Below are positions 49,301 through 62,892 of a stretch of DNA of 64,000 bases, piece after piece. This stretch comes from Bugula neritina (taxonomy: Eukaryota; Bryozoa; Gymnolaemata; Cheilostomatida; Bugulidae). Below the pieces are notes generated by a model. It did no database searches. It was not told the origin of the DNA and saw only the letters and a program-made list of their open reading frames with translations. The first letter of the stretch is position 1. Each line of letters starts with the position of its first letter. Where the stretch lies: positions 13,396,980 to 13,460,979 of the forward strand of contig OZ037771.1 in the NCBI GenBank assembly GCA_964035545.1, written 5' to 3'. Made by a program: the position numbers and the translations under genes.

Positions 49301-52300
49301 ATGCATTCGATTAGCTTGCCTAATGTCTGCATCTTTTGACCAATATTATAATGACTGACCTGATATTAACCATGAAACAACTTCGTATTCAGCATACAAT
49401 GAATATATAAATTACTGCGCTAGAAAGTTGCCTGTTCAATATGGCCATTTTGTATTGAGGTATAGGTGCAGTAATGGAGAAATTGAGAAAAGCCTGCATG
49501 CATGTGTTCTAGGTTAAGAATGCAGCAAAAGAAGTTATGTTCATGAAATTTCAGCCCAGGCCCCAAACCAAAATTTAACAATGAAATTAAAGAACTTAGG
49601 CTATCTCAATTTGTTAACTACTGCTCCTAAATGTTCGAATTATTTTCTCAACTAATATTTAGAATGCTTAGAAGTTGTCTTCTCCTGTATTGCGGTGTGT
49701 TCATAGTTCCATTAAAAATAGTTTCCGGTATTTCTTTATAGTGCTACTGAAAAGTTACTTTCTAATAGTAAAATATGACTCCTCAATTGATTCATTTCTT
49801 GATGCCTTGCAAAAACAGTAAGGTATTCCTAAATTCAATCACATAAGAGTAATATCCGAGATTGGTAACCAATAAGATTAAAATTTTAGAAGCCTTTATT
49901 GGACTGACTGGTGTTTTATTTAAAGCTTTTAAATAAATTATCTAATTTGCAAAGTAATGGTCAAGTGTCAATATCTACGAGGAGATGTCATTCCCTTTGA
50001 CTATACTGTTGACAAAATATAATTATATTGATGAGTGGCTTTTACAGTGCTTAAGGCAGTTCAGGGAAATTTTCAACTTGGCCAAGTTTAATTGACTAAA
50101 CATCATGAAGGTATAAAGATTTGATAATTTAAAAAAAATGGAATCATTATTATGTAACAATTGACTGTGTGGCTACAGCAGAAACAAAAGGGCTATATTT
50201 CTTGTATCGTGTTTCTTTAAGATGTTCTGCTACTGTAAATTGTAGAAACCTCATATTAACAAGAGAGAGTAATTTCCAACATGACTTGTTAATTACATTC
50301 TTAATTCAGTTTCTATGTACTTCAGATGATGTAAGCAAATTGATTTATATTCAGTCATTTTATACTTAGTTGCAGACTGCGTGAAGAATGGAGTAAAAGT
50401 TTGATTTGGTATTACAACTCCTAATATTTTCCAATTAGATTATATGTATATAGCTATATAGCATTAGTTGTCCAGGATGGCATGCCTGTTACCATGCTAT
50501 CCCTTGTGTTCAAGGCCGGAATTTTTTTAAACAGCTGTACTATTCACAGATAGATAATTGTAATACTTTCACACTTTGATACTAACCAGACCATATTCTG
50601 TAACGGTTGTTGCAGATTATTTACATTATGCAGTTTCTAAAATATATTCTGGCTTAAATTATCTTTTTTAAAATGTGCTTTGGTGAAAAAATAGTTTTTG
50701 GTTAATAACCCATAATCATCAGCTGTATGTTAATCTTTTTAAACAACTAGGAGTTGCAACATTTTATTTTTTCATCGTAAATCTTGCACAGTTGTTAAAA
50801 CAAAAGGAATACAGAAAAATGCTTTCATATTTTTTTTTATAAAACCTTCAGCATCAAAGCTGAAGGCAAGTTATTTTGGCATTGTTTAGTCAAGCGTGTA
50901 ACCACTCTTAATTGTATCGAATCTCTTCCAGCCTAAATTAGTTACAAATGAAGAGAAACCAGACTCATTAGCTGTAAATAAAAATCAATCATGAGAAGTA
51001 ATTAATAAAACACTTGATACCACTTGGGGAGAAGTTTCCAGGCCACTTTTAGTGAGTTGTTAATTGAACTAGAGCAGCAAATCTTCTATATTTAGTCTGA
51101 CGTTGTCCAGTACTTTTAAACTGATGATTTTAAACAAAAAGGCCAGGAAAATGACCACACACTTAGCTATGCCTCCTTGCTTGCAAGACCCACAAGGGGC
51201 ATACTTTAGGCCAATTTAAACCGCCTGTAGAAATATGCAGTAGGTGATTGTACATGTCTCGGACGGAAACAGGTCTATTTGCTCTGACCGCTCACTCTAT
51301 GACCTGTAGTTTGTTGCAAAATCTTTTGTCTGCCTTAAGCCCTGGAGATTACAAGATACAAAAGTACAGAACAAAAGTGTAATAAATCTTTAATGATTTC
51401 AGTGCTAACATGCATTTGATGCTAGACTCATGCTATTAGCAAATACCGGTTTTGTGAATACTTCTAACTATACACTGACATTGTCAAGGCTGCATTAAAT
51501 TTTACATTGCCCAACAGTAACTATTATATTTATGGTTAGCTGTTTAAGATACACACTTGTTTTTTTATTATTAAGTTTTTGGCTCAATGTGGCATATTTT
51601 AATGGCGAAATATTCAATATTACTTCATTTATTAGCTTATAAACTTAACTAATTATTGCTTAACCATTACACCGATTATTCAATGCTAGAACTATATCTT
51701 TCTACTCCTGTATTGCTTTTATAAAATCCTTAAAAGCAGTGGTTAGCCTTTCTTCAAGTAGATAGAGAAGAGAAATGCAGATTTTCTTCATCTTTTATTC
51801 TAAATTGAGAGCTTTATACTAAAGACGGTATATAGAAGAGGGGTTTTGTACCAAGAGATCACAAGCTACGGTGCTAGAAATTGCAGCTATTGCTAGTTTG
51901 GCTACTAAAACTGCATGTAGAAGATTGAAACAGTGTATCAGTATTAATAGCATGCTAATAAGCATTCAGAAGTGTGCTGTACATTAGAGTTGTCTATTCA
52001 TTGCATCAGTTTATCAGTTCATTGAGTTCTTAACTGAAATAAGCTCTTTGAGGCACTCTTTGATTCCCTCCCCGTAGTGGCTTCTATATTTTCACAGCAT
52101 AAGGCTAGGTGGGAATTATCTCATGTCACTAAGAGAGAGTAACTGTGGTGTCAGCAGCATCTATTCAAATGCTGAAGTCAGCAATCAATTTGTTTTTTTT
52201 ATGGAACTGGGTCTGTGTTGTTTGCTACACAATGCTTTGCTCTGTGTGAATAGTGTAAAAGTAAAACTAGGCTGACACTTGGCACCTTAGAATTAGTAAA
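46329..52300. other. CNG 5' intronic / intergenic DNA
   Basis: Unique AT-rich DNA. A tandem repeat of about 35 bp lies at 48005-48180. No gene recognised on either strand. Confidence 0.45.
48005..48180. repeat. Imperfect tandem repeat of about 35 bp
   Basis: About five copies built around TCTATATAGCTGACAGTTA with TGCAGGTT/TCAGGTTT between them. Confidence 0.85.
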
Positions 52301-52330
52301 ATTTAAGAAAGTATATTTGTGATAATCAAA

Positions 52331-52567
52331 ATGCAGAGTTTATTTGAAAGCTTCATCGAATGTATTCGCACAACTTCAAGTTATAATACATGCAGAGTGA
52401 AAAAGTATATTCAAACTTGGATAAAACAAATATTTAACTTTTTGTTCAAATTTTTTAGTACATCTCCTATTTCAAATAATCTAAAATATTTTGAGCAAAA
52501 GTTAAAAATAATTATAGTAGTGATTCTATTTGGAATACTTTTGTGGAATATTGTCATTATTTTATAA
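52331..52567 (+). CDS. Hypothetical 78-aa tail-anchored small protein
   Basis: ATG 52331 starts a frame of 78 codons ending TAA 52565-52567. The first 55 residues are polar to amphipathic with several K/R. Residues about 58-78 form one hydrophobic span (IIIVVILFGILLWNIVII) at the very C-terminus, as in tail-anchored or SERCA-regulator-like micropeptides. AATAAA follows at 52726-52731. No family is recognised, and composition is close to background AT content, so chance is a real alternative. Confidence 0.3.
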   Translation: MQSLFESFIECIRTTSSYNTCRVKKYIQTWIKQIFNFLFKFFSTSPISNNLKYFEQKLKIIIVVILFGILLWNIVIIL

Positions 52568-52989
52568 AATGTTGTATTTATAATACACAGTTTACTTGAA
52601 TTTATCTAAATCCCAATTCAGCATCTTTCCCAGTTTTGTCTCAACATAACACAAAGCCATGAAACTATATTAATATGAAGTTTCCTGCATATAAATATAT
52701 GAGGGCTACTTCTAAAATTTCCTGTAATAAAGATACCTTGCAGTTGATATAATTCATAATTATGACAAGTTGTGATATCATATCTATTGATTTTCTGACA
52801 CTTGTTTTGAGCTTATTGAGCTCTCAGTTATATATCCACATGACAAATATGTGATATTAATTACTAACTTACTGTTAAATATAGCTGCACAGGCGTAGAG
52901 GTCATGTATACATCAGTGCTCTGTTAGAGATATCATTTTAATTGATTTTCTGTTCATCAAGTAATATACGAGTGGGTTTATAATATATA

Positions 52990-55900
52990 ATGAGATGCCC
53001 TGCACTAGACAGCTTGATGCGGCAGCACAAACATAAGCTGCCAGTAAACATGGCCGATCACGGCAGCTTATTTAATCGCTCTTTTTCTTCAGTACTCAAC
53101 ACATTTTCGTTCACATCTGAAGACCAGATCGTAAGTTTTTATGCGCTCCAAAAGTTAATTGAATTCAATTTTCATTTATTTGTTTTATTATTAAGTAGAA
53201 GCTGAATACTTAATTTAATAAGTTTAAAAATAAACTCCGTGATATACAATTTTGTAAAATTTTTAATTGATAAATTTTTATTAAGCAATTAATTATAATT
53301 ATTGTGTTTTGCTTTGTTTTAAATGTTTAATTACATATACTGGAAGATTTTAAACAAACATAAATTTTTGAAAATTTCAAAGAAAGCAATATTTTTATTA
53401 CAAATAATATACCAGATGTCATTGCATCAATTATTTAAAACTTCTATACAAACATGTATGGTCAGGTTGAAAGACTGCATTGTCTATTAGCAAACAAGTT
53501 ATAAATGTGTGTGAGTTTGCATGTGGACAGCATGTCGTCTGGTGTTAACACGCAGCTTCCAGAAGAAACTTTATGAAAAAATATTTTGAAATGTATTTTA
53601 TAAATATTGTGAAAATAGAGCATATATGTGTATATTATAGTTTGTGCAATATATAATACATGGCATAGATTATAATATGCCATGTAGAATATGCAATGCG
53701 CAGTATTTAATATAATTATGGTATATAATATATAGTAACTAATGTGCTGTGATTAGGCATATTGTAGAAAATTATTTTTAACATAGTTCAGTTACAACAA
53801 AATTGAAGAATGTTATTTTTCAGCATGCTGGGACTTAACATAAGCTGGGAAAGCCTTTCCCTAATTCATTATTATAGCTTTTCATGTATCATCACAGCTA
53901 TGCCAGCTATGTTATGTTTATTTCACACTCATTATAGCTACTACACAAAAGCTAACCTTTTTGACTGGTATAAAAACCCATCATTTTCACTTATCTAAGC
54001 ACTTGCTCTTGCAACTTGCCATTTGCAACTACACTTATAACTTATGATGTAACGGTTTTCACATTGCTACTTTCTTTTAGTCTGCGACAATAAATATTTG
54101 TATGAATTAAAACACAACACAGCACACTTCAAAAATTTTGCAGTAAGCGGTGCCTTAGTGAAAAGCTGATGCTGCCTCAGTGAAAAGTCATATAAATATT
54201 TTCAAGTTTCTTGTGAACCAAAATTTTATGATTTTATTTGAATTCCTTGGAGATTTTTTCAGATGAAGTGAATACATGGCTGAGCTGACAGCAATACTCT
54301 GTAGGCAGCGCTGATTGGCAGCGTACAGTTTTATGATAATTTACCAACCTGATTAGCAAATATTATAACAATTATGTTATAAATATATGAATCTACCGCA
54401 CCGTGTCTATGAAAAATCAATGAGCATATCTGTTAGCTCCATACTCTACACTGGCAGTAATAACCACTAAACATAAAGTCAACTTGTAACTTCATACTTA
54501 GAGCAGCAGTATTTTACAGTGCTGTGGGTAATTATATATGATGATGTATGTATAAAATAAATCATTAATAAAATGCAAAAGTTTGCTAAATATACGAAGA
54601 AAAACAACAAAGTGCATGCTTTCATAAATTTAATAGTCTATAACAATTAAAATTAAAATTTATTTTTAGCTGAGTAACAGCAATGGACATCTGAACTACA
54701 TAAACACCGAGTATGTCCCACCTAGACACAGAGGATTCTCCTGCCTACAGTACTTAAGGAGGAAACTGAGAGGGCTGAGGGGCAGAGGCCCTGCCCAGGA
54801 TATAGATCTCGATAACCTAAATGACCCTGACATTACAATAACCCGAGAAGTAGGCGACAATATCTCAGATGTCACTGCAGAGCGAAAGACAGATAAGAAG
54901 GGTGGGTCCGTATGCGTCCCGACCTGTCACTGTTGGTTCGAGCCAACCAGCAGAGTTTCCTATTGGTGGAGCTTCACCGTCTGCATGTGTGTTCTCTACA
55001 ACTATTGGGTGATAGTGTTCCGGTATGCCTTTGACGAGATTCGATCAGATACATTAGTTCGATGGTTCGTTTTAGACTACACAGCAGACTTTATTTACCT
55101 GATGGATATAGTTATAGGGCTGAGGACAGCCTACCTGGAGGAAGGCGTTTTACAGACTAACACTCGTAAGATGAGAATGCACTACAAGAACACAATGACA
55201 TTCTACTCAGACTTGCTCTGTCTTCTGCCTCTTGATTTCGTTTACCTTAGCATCTCTTACAACTCTCTACTTAGAGCTGCTAGACTCATCAAGATATATA
55301 GACTGTGGACTTTTATAGACACTACCGAGAGGCATACAAACTACCCAAACTTGGTACGAACTCTGTCCATGATTCACTACTTGTTTTTAATCTTTCATTG
55401 GAATGCCAGCTTCTTTTATGTTGTAATGAAAGACAGCTCTGTATTCAACAATGAGATTTACAATAGAAACACTGCACAGGGTAAGCACTTTATGACCATA
55501 TATATAATAAATGTAGACTGTATACTTTGATTTTGTCTAGAATTATTTATGAACTGTTTATAGGCACTCTGAATAGTGTTTAGAATTGTGTGATAGTTTA
55601 CAAGTTCATGCAGTCTGATGTGTGAGCTAAAAGTTCATAGAAATTTTTATAATATAATGCATATAGTACAATGGCGGAGAAAGATGAGAAAATATACTAG
55701 AATGTTTCTATAGAGTCTATATTATAGTATACAACCCATCATCTCTATAGAATTTATACACTATATAGAATCTATACAGCATATAAGACACTGTTTCTAT
55801 AGAATCTATATATTATATAACATGCTGTTTCTATAGAATATTATATAACAAGTTTATAATTATAACTTGACATATCGTATGCTACATGTGCTAATGGTGA

Positions 55901-58900
55901 ATGAACTGTAAAAGGTAATTATAAATTTAAAAGAGATATAATCATATCCTCTCTTCCCCACCATAATACCTCTTTAGTCAAGGTCAGCATCTCTCTATGA
56001 TGCACTCTATATCCGTTTCATTTCATCCTTTGACATCATTTTGCTGCATTTAAAGAAGAATTTGAACTATTTGGTTTGGGGTCAATGAACTTTGGAGATG
56101 CTGTAAAAGTCATTAACCTATATTCATCCCTTATAGCTGTAATAAATGGCATCACAGTTATGCAATTATATTCCATGTATAAGCATCAATAATAAGTTAT
56201 TTACATGCAGTAATAAATCATTTAGAGACTGTAATAGTAAGTAATCCACATGCAATAATAGTAAGTCATTCACATACAAAAAAACTGCTAATTTTATATA
56301 TATACATCGATAAACCATGTTTATATATACATTCAATATTGATAGACCATAGGAATGGTTTCACTGATATTTCATTATATGAGCTAAACGCAATCAGTTA
56401 TAAACACATGTGTATTTATTTTGTACTTAAGTATAACAGTGCAGTTGAAGTTCTTATACATTTTATCCCTGGGGTATAATGCCCCTCAGTGGCAACCTGG
56501 TATAATATTATGATGAATATGTTTTATTGAGTACTGAACATGTTAGTTGAGCAGTATAAAGTGAAAGTGAAATCAGTGTACGCATAAAACATTAGCTGCT
56601 TATCTGCAAGCTTTTTATAGCTTTCTCTCTGAAAGCTTTTTATAGCTTTTCCTCTGAAAGCTTGTATAGTAACAATGCTTTAATACAACACCTGGTACAT
56701 AATAATATTTAGCACATAATCTAAAGCTTTCTACACAACTTATAATAGCAGTGTAGTTTAGTTATTCTTGAGTAGAATAAACTTGACTGATTTAACAAAT
56801 ATGCCACCCAACTTATTTTGTCTCATAGTATATATTTTTCAAATATTTAGGCTACTTGCTTAAGGCAAAAAGTTGATGAAAACCACATACTTTTACCTTT
56901 TGGAGGTAGTATTAGTGGTCACCAAAGTGTAATAACTTTTTTAAAAAATCCAGCAGTGGTTTTAAATGTAATATTTTAGCAATGTTCTGCTAAATAATTT
57001 TATTTCTAACGCATAGATTTACACTCTTTGCTCCTTACATATTACAGTTAGACACACATATCTACACTCTTAGTATATTACAGTTAGACACACATATCTA
57101 CACTCTTTGATCTCTGTATATTACAGTTGGACACACATATCTACACTCTTTGTACTGGAGTGTGTTGTCTCTGTCTACAATATCTCACTTACCTCACCCC
57201 AGACGACCTCTGGAGTACGTCTACAACATCACCACCATGATCGCTGCCCTGCTCCTATTCGCTGCCATTATGGGCATGGTGGCCCATATTGTCAGCAGCA
57301 TGCATTTCGCCAGAAAGGAGTTTCAAGGTACTTAGTTACATGAGGAGTATACAGTTTATTAATTCATTTTTTATAGAAATTTTACAAGATATTTGATAAA
57401 TTTCTTATGTAAACCATATATTGTTTATATAAGCTATTTCCGATTTTCACACTTGTTGTACGAACTACTGTATTAACTGTTTCGTAGTGTATTAGACATT
57501 TCATTAGTTATGATGCAATTATAATTCAGTTCTCTAACTAGAGTAGTGTATGTTGACATTATTTAAGCAAAGATACTAAAAATAATATTTTATAAAAACG
57601 TGTCTTTTTTTAATTTAAAGTAACATACTATTTATAACTTGTCCAACGCACACTTCTACTTGAGCTAATGAGATTTCACCACTACCAGCCTAATAGTATA
57701 GTTGCAGCACGCTTATACCTCCTTGTAAACCACTGTAACCTTTTATGACGCACATTTCGAGAGCGTGGGAGGGCTACTGGTTTAATCACGTGACAATGGC
57801 CACTACTCTAGTCATTCACTGTTTACTATTGATTGTAGAAAAGTTATTCCAGATATTAGGTGTGTTTGCTTGTATAATTTAGCAGCACGTTTATGTACCT
57901 ACATGCATGTACTTACATATATGTACAATATTACATTGTAAAAGTAGAAACAGAGCAGATAGTAGCTAGTATCAGATTTATAGATAGATTGCAGACAATA
58001 ATATCTGTTTCAGCTCGGCTAGATGATATTAAGACGTACATGGCGCAGAGCAACGTACCCCGAGATCTACAGCAGAGGGTGATCAGGTGGTTTGACTACC
58101 TCTGGAAGGTTAGAAACTTAAATCTCAGGCTATTATAAGAGAACGTGTGTTAATTTAATATCATTTCTAAATAAACCGCAAAACAATCATACAGGGTGTA
58201 TAAATGCATCACTAAACAATTTTTTCTAAGACTTAGACTTTAAATAAAACTTAATTTTATAACTTTACTCTAAAATAATTTGGTTGCCTCTTCAATATAA
58301 CAAAGAAGTTCAATGAAACTATTTTGGCGAGAAAAAAGTTAATCTCATGCAGACTGAATCCATGATATAGATTGTTTTCTACTCTTTCAGATGAAGAAAA
58401 GTGTGAACAAATCCGACACATTTGATTTGCTGCCTGATAGACTGAGGACAGATATTGCAATACACATTCATCTAGATACGCTCAGCAAGGTTAGTTGCAA
58501 GGTCAAGGTTAAACTGATTGCATGATCTTTTTCCAAGTCGTGTGAGATAATATTGCACTTGTATAGTCAAACCAAGTGAGAAGGAATAAGAGATGTCAAC
58601 AAGCAGTAAAAGTAGTGACATTTAGTTGACAGGTAGTGACAGTTAGTTGACTAGTAGCTGACTAGTAGTAACAGGTGCTGACTAATAGTGACAGGTATTG
58701 ACTAGTAATGACAGATATTGACTAGTAGTGACATGTAGTGGCAGGTGGCGACAGGTATTTAAAAACCAGCAAAAGAAATGCGTTTTGTTCTTATGTATTA
58801 TTATAAATACAATTGAGGTAAAATCTAACACCGTGTTACAAAAGCTTTATTCAAGAATGCTTAGTTCTTATGACATAGAGAATCTTGAAAAATCCACTAA

Positions 58901-61084
58901 AGGAATATTGATAAGAAATAGTTGCAAGAGTATAACCCAATATATTTTTATATCTGCAATTTTTATTTCTGATAGCTTCAATGTTCAACTCCTCGCACTT
59001 TTAGGTAGAAATATTTCAGAACACAGAAGCTGGGTTCCTCAAGGAGCTGGTTCTAAGGCTTGAACCTGTTCTCTTCTCACCAAATGACCTTGTCTGCAGA
59101 AAAGGTAGGCTGGAGAAGCAGTTTTCTAACTTATGAAAATGTTTGTGTAGAAGACAACTCCTAAACAGCAGCCATGTTTTATTATCCTACTGCAAAATAA
59201 ACTAAATGTATTTTACGCAGTAAACATTTTTACAAAAAATTAACATTTTAATTTCTAAATTATTGACTGATGTATTAGGAAAATGTTATTTCTTACTTAT
59301 ATAAGTTCAATTATACTTGTATCTGCAAACGGCATGATAATATTGATAGAAAAGCATGCATTTTACTTCAAGCTAATGGTGCAGTAGAGAACTTGTGTAC
59401 ATACATGTATGTCTCTACAGGAGAAGTAGGTAAAGAGATGTACATAGTCAAGAAAGGAGTCTTACACGTAGTGGATGATAACGGGCACGTGCTGGCGACG
59501 CTAACACCTGGATGTTACTTTGGTGAGATCTCGATACTCAACATGGGTGCCATCGGTAACAGAAGAACGGCGTCAGTGAAATCTGTTGGTTACTCGGATC
59601 TGTTTTGTTTAAAGAAAGGTGCTCTGTGGGATGTACTACAGGTATGCATGTAGACTGTGGTACAAGTGAGTCATTAAAATTTGATGTCTGTATTTACGTT
59701 CAATACTACAATATCTTCTAATATGTAGGACTATCCCAATGCAAGAACTCGGTTAGAGGCCATTGCAGTGAAACGTCTGCACAGAGAAGATGATGGCAAT
59801 AAGCAGACGTCTGAGCAGCAGCAGCAGAAGAAGCAGACTGTGAAACCTTTCCTTTATAACGGCTGTGAGTTCTAATTATTTGCTTGTCTGCTGATAAAGT
59901 CTTCCCGTAGTCTAATACTTCACTCAGTTACGTGTGGTCTGACAGCTTGTAGATTAACTTGATAGAAAAGAACGTACTGAGACTAAGTGATCGCTTGCAT
60001 GCAGACTACATGATATCCGAATATTAAAATATCTCCTTCCTTCTGGTATAGGAACTGGAAAAATATCTTAGCTGAAATCTGCAGACACACTCAAATCAGG
60101 CGTAAAGTTAACCACTGCAAGTTTAATGAAAAAAACTTTGTATGGTTGTTTAATTCTGTAAAGTTATGTCATATTTGAAAATTTTTAGTATGTACATTCA
60201 TTTGCTATTTGCTATTTGCTATTTGCTATTTGCTATTTGCTATTGCTGAGGCAAATACTTTTTATTAAACACCCAGTCTATAATTATACATTAGTAGCAT
60301 CCTTTATCTGAACTTCTCTTTGGCAGAGTTTATACCAATGTCTTTGTATCACAAATACTAAATACAAAAAGTATATTAAACAGCGAGATAAATCATTCTT
60401 AATTATAAGTTAATTGACTCAGATTTAAACAAATTAAGGTTTGACTGAGAAGCTGCTTAACTGTAAACCTATAAGTACATGTCCCTCAAATAGTAGGTAT
60501 TTATATTGAATCTCCGTATAAACCAAGTGCCGTGTTGCAGGCAGCCAGTCTTCATCACATGACCGTGATGTCATCTCACTCTCGCCAAAACACAAAATCG
60601 GCAACTTAACCACAGGAAGTCGCACTGTCGACGCTATGCAAATCCCGGAGGTCAAGGCCGATCACTCACCTTCACCTTCAAGAAAGTCGTCTTTCCTCAC
60701 AAGTCGTCTGCACCAGGAGCACCAGCGACGGATGTCTGACAAACAGGGGGTGCCGTCGGACTTGATAAAGTGAGAGCAAAGTGACATACTAAATATCATA
60801 TAATATAAGTAGCGTATCACACTGCAGTAAGGTAGCATAGCATAGCATAGCATAGCGTAGGAATATAAGATGAATGAGTTTTATTGTGTAATTTAACATT
60901 CATTATTGTTATTATTATTTTATTTCATATTGTATTATATTTTTATGCTATATCATATTATATTATCTTTAGATCTTCCTCCAACACCTCCTTTCACCAT
61001 AACAATGAAATGATTTCATCATCCAAAATGTTCAATCGTTTAGCCCTAGAGTCTGAAAGGCCACAGTTTGAGACGTCTACCTGA
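52990..61084 (+). CDS. Cyclic-nucleotide-gated cation channel subunit (714-aa form with first exon 1d)
   Basis: CNG channels are tetrameric membrane cation channels opened by cGMP/cAMP. Exons: 52990-53130 (first), 54670-55480, 57127-57327, 58014-58108, 58391-58489, 59005-59104, 59421-59641, 59729-59864, 60541-60769 and 60973-61084 (TGA). All phases close. S1 starts near residue 144, S4 has [14 protein letters not shown], and S5 has [11 protein letters not shown]. Pore helix [10 protein letters not shown] (326-335) leads to TISHLPHP, where the family has TIGE or TIGG; S6 is about 350-377. The C-linker has FQARLDDIK and [10 protein letters not shown]. The cyclic-nucleotide domain has FGEISIL (516-522) and NRRTAS with R531/T532, the known cGMP contacts. 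The tail carries Q4 and Ser-rich segments. The cytoplasmic half is CNGA-like and the LP.P pore spacing is closer to CNGB, so subtype is uncertain; it may belong to the invertebrate CNGL group. The first exon is one of several phase-0 candidates. Confidence 0.93.
53131..54669. other. Intron between candidate first exon 1d and the CNG body
   Basis: AT-rich; starts ATC|GTAAGT and ends ATTTTTAG. No separate gene seen. Confidence 0.6.
56505..56690 (+). repeat. Dispersed repeat, copy 2 (CNG intron)
   Basis: Direct-orientation partner of 43021-43200. Here the CTCTGAAAGCTTTTTATAGC segment is itself tandemly repeated. Confidence 0.85.
57047..57150. repeat. Triplicated 3' splice site ahead of the CNG pore exon
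   Basis: Three tandem copies of TTACAGTT(A/G)GACACACATA + TCTACACTCTT. The third TTACAG ends at 57126 and gives the in-frame exon ([11 protein letters not shown]). The two earlier copies are complete decoy acceptors with the first exon bases attached. Confidence 0.9.
58612..58760. repeat. Degenerate GTAGTGACAGGTATTGACTA repeat in a CNG intron
   Basis: About six to seven imperfect units of 20-24 bp. No gene content. Confidence 0.8.
60199..60246. repeat. (TTTGCTA)n heptamer repeat
   Basis: About six to seven copies of TTTGCTA in the intron between exons 59864 and 60541. Confidence 0.95.
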
Positions 61085-61706
61085 CCCCCCCCCTTTCCAT
61101 CTCACGTGCTTCATATGCCCTCCTTAGCCAGTGAATAAGAATTCGGCATTTTACAAGAATTATCTTTGTGCATGCAACTGTTATCGTGATACTGTTCTAT
61201 TCACACTCATTCTGTATATTTATCGATAGTCGTTAAAGTAACGTTCCGACTCAAAGATATTGTGAGTTTTTATATGATATTCTACTTTTAGCTAACTCTC
61301 TTTTATAACTTTGTGCTTCTATTAATGTAATGCATGTTTAAGTTAACAAAATGCACATTACATAATATTGAATTGGGGCTGGGTGGACAGCCTATAACAA
61401 TGTGGCCTATAACTTATACCTACAATTAGATTTTATCTACAGTGAATATTAATCAACTTTAGAAGTTATCAAATCATTGTATTATTTTAAGTCATATTGT
61501 GTATTTTGTGTTATATGGCCGATCATGTAATTGTAATCATGCAGTGCAATTCTATTTTTCCAGTGACGAGTTTTATTGCCGCTACCAAGTGTAAGATTTT
61601 CATATTAACATATTCCGGTTACTTTATATTTTGTCACTATTTAATGTATTGTTTGCTGTAACTTCTATATTCACATTATAAACAATACTTTTATAACAAT
61701 AAGTGA

Positions 61707-61712
61707 AATAAA
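61707..61712 (+). terminator. AATAAA downstream of the CNG gene
   Basis: Canonical hexamer about 620 bp after the stop. A second one lies near 61820 (GCAATAAAC). Either could end the transcript. Confidence 0.5.
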
Positions 61713-62163
61713 TGGATCACGTTAGTATGAACTGTAAGAGAAAAAGATACCCTCTCAGTAACTGTGTTAGTAGTTGTATGATGTGTATTAAGGTGGATCC
61801 TTTAAACTCTGATTGCTGCAATAAACTTAATATGATTAATTTGAATGAAGTATTGATTTGAATCATTTAGACTTGGGTAACATTTTTGACCTGAGTTATA
61901 ATTTCATTTTTTAAACTAAAATATTTTTTTTCATACCTTGCACTTTTATGATCCTCTGAAAACTTGAACCTAAAGATAATGCATGGAATAAGTTCTGAGA
62001 TATATTTGAAATATTGTAATTTTACACATTGTGAGCTTAAAAGGCACTGTAGCCATCATCTTTTGAAATGTTCTGTGTTGGAGAATGTATTTTTATAGAG
62101 TACCAAACACTCTTCTAGATGATCAATAACTATCCAGGTTTCTGATATTACAATAGCGTAGGG

Positions 62164-62493
62164 CAGGGGTGTCCAACCTGTTCGGAGAGAGGGCCACTAA
62201 AATGGAATATTTTATGGTGAGGGCCACATTGTAAAATTTAGCTTGAGCTGGGAGCCACAGCATTAGTAATTTCTAAGTTACTTTATTTCCAATTTCTATG
62301 AATCATTATGCAATGAAGTCCCAATTGCAGGTTGCATGCCTTTAGTATAAATACAAATAAGACATTTAAAAAGTGATTTTACCACTCTAATTCATATGCA
62401 TGAGCAAAATATTTTATCTGTTGTGCTTTTGAGGGCCACGTAAATGAAAGCTGGGGGCAACATCCAGCCCTCGGCGCCTGTTGAACAGCTCTG
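62164..62493. mobile_element. hAT-like MITE with 8-bp TSD
   Basis: The left end CAGGGGTGTCCAACCTG and the reverse-complemented right end CAGAGCTGTTCAACAGG are inverted copies. Both continue into GAGGGC-type sequence typical of hAT ends. Flanks GCGTAGGG (62156-62163) and GCGCAGGG (62494-62501) match 7 of 8, the hAT target size. 330 bp, no ORF. Confidence 0.85.
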
Positions 62494-62504
62494 GCGCAGG
62501 GTAA

Positions 62505-62892
62505 GCCTAGGGCCACACTGTGCGTATTTTCGCATGCGAACATTTAAACGCAAGTAGAAAAGGTGTCCACTGTAGCATCAGTGAAATCGAAAAACTACTA
62601 GCTAATACTATTTGCGTTTAACTTTACTGCTCGCCTTGTTGCTATGGCTACAAGTGAAGTTTTCATTTTTAAATCGCACTCGCTTTCAATAACACGAAAT
62701 TTACTGGAATGTAGCAATAAAATAAAATAATTGGGCTCGCTAAATAACTACCAGCCAATTAGGCGACGGCGACAGAGACGGTTCACACTCCCGTTCAGAA
62801 TGCTGAGCGACAAGTGCGAATGTTTTCTCAACGCATACAGTGGACACCTTTGCTAGTTGTGGTTTAAACTTTCGCACAGTGTGGCCCTAGGC
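62505..62892. mobile_element. PIF/Harbinger-like MITE with TAA TSD
   Basis: Terminal inverted repeats begin GCCTAGGGCCACACTGTGCG at both ends, with a further inverted block AAAGGTGTCCACTGTA inside. TAA flanks each side (62502-62504 and 62893-62895), the TWA duplication of PIF/Harbinger. 388 bp, no transposase. It directly abuts the hAT-like MITE. Confidence 0.88.
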
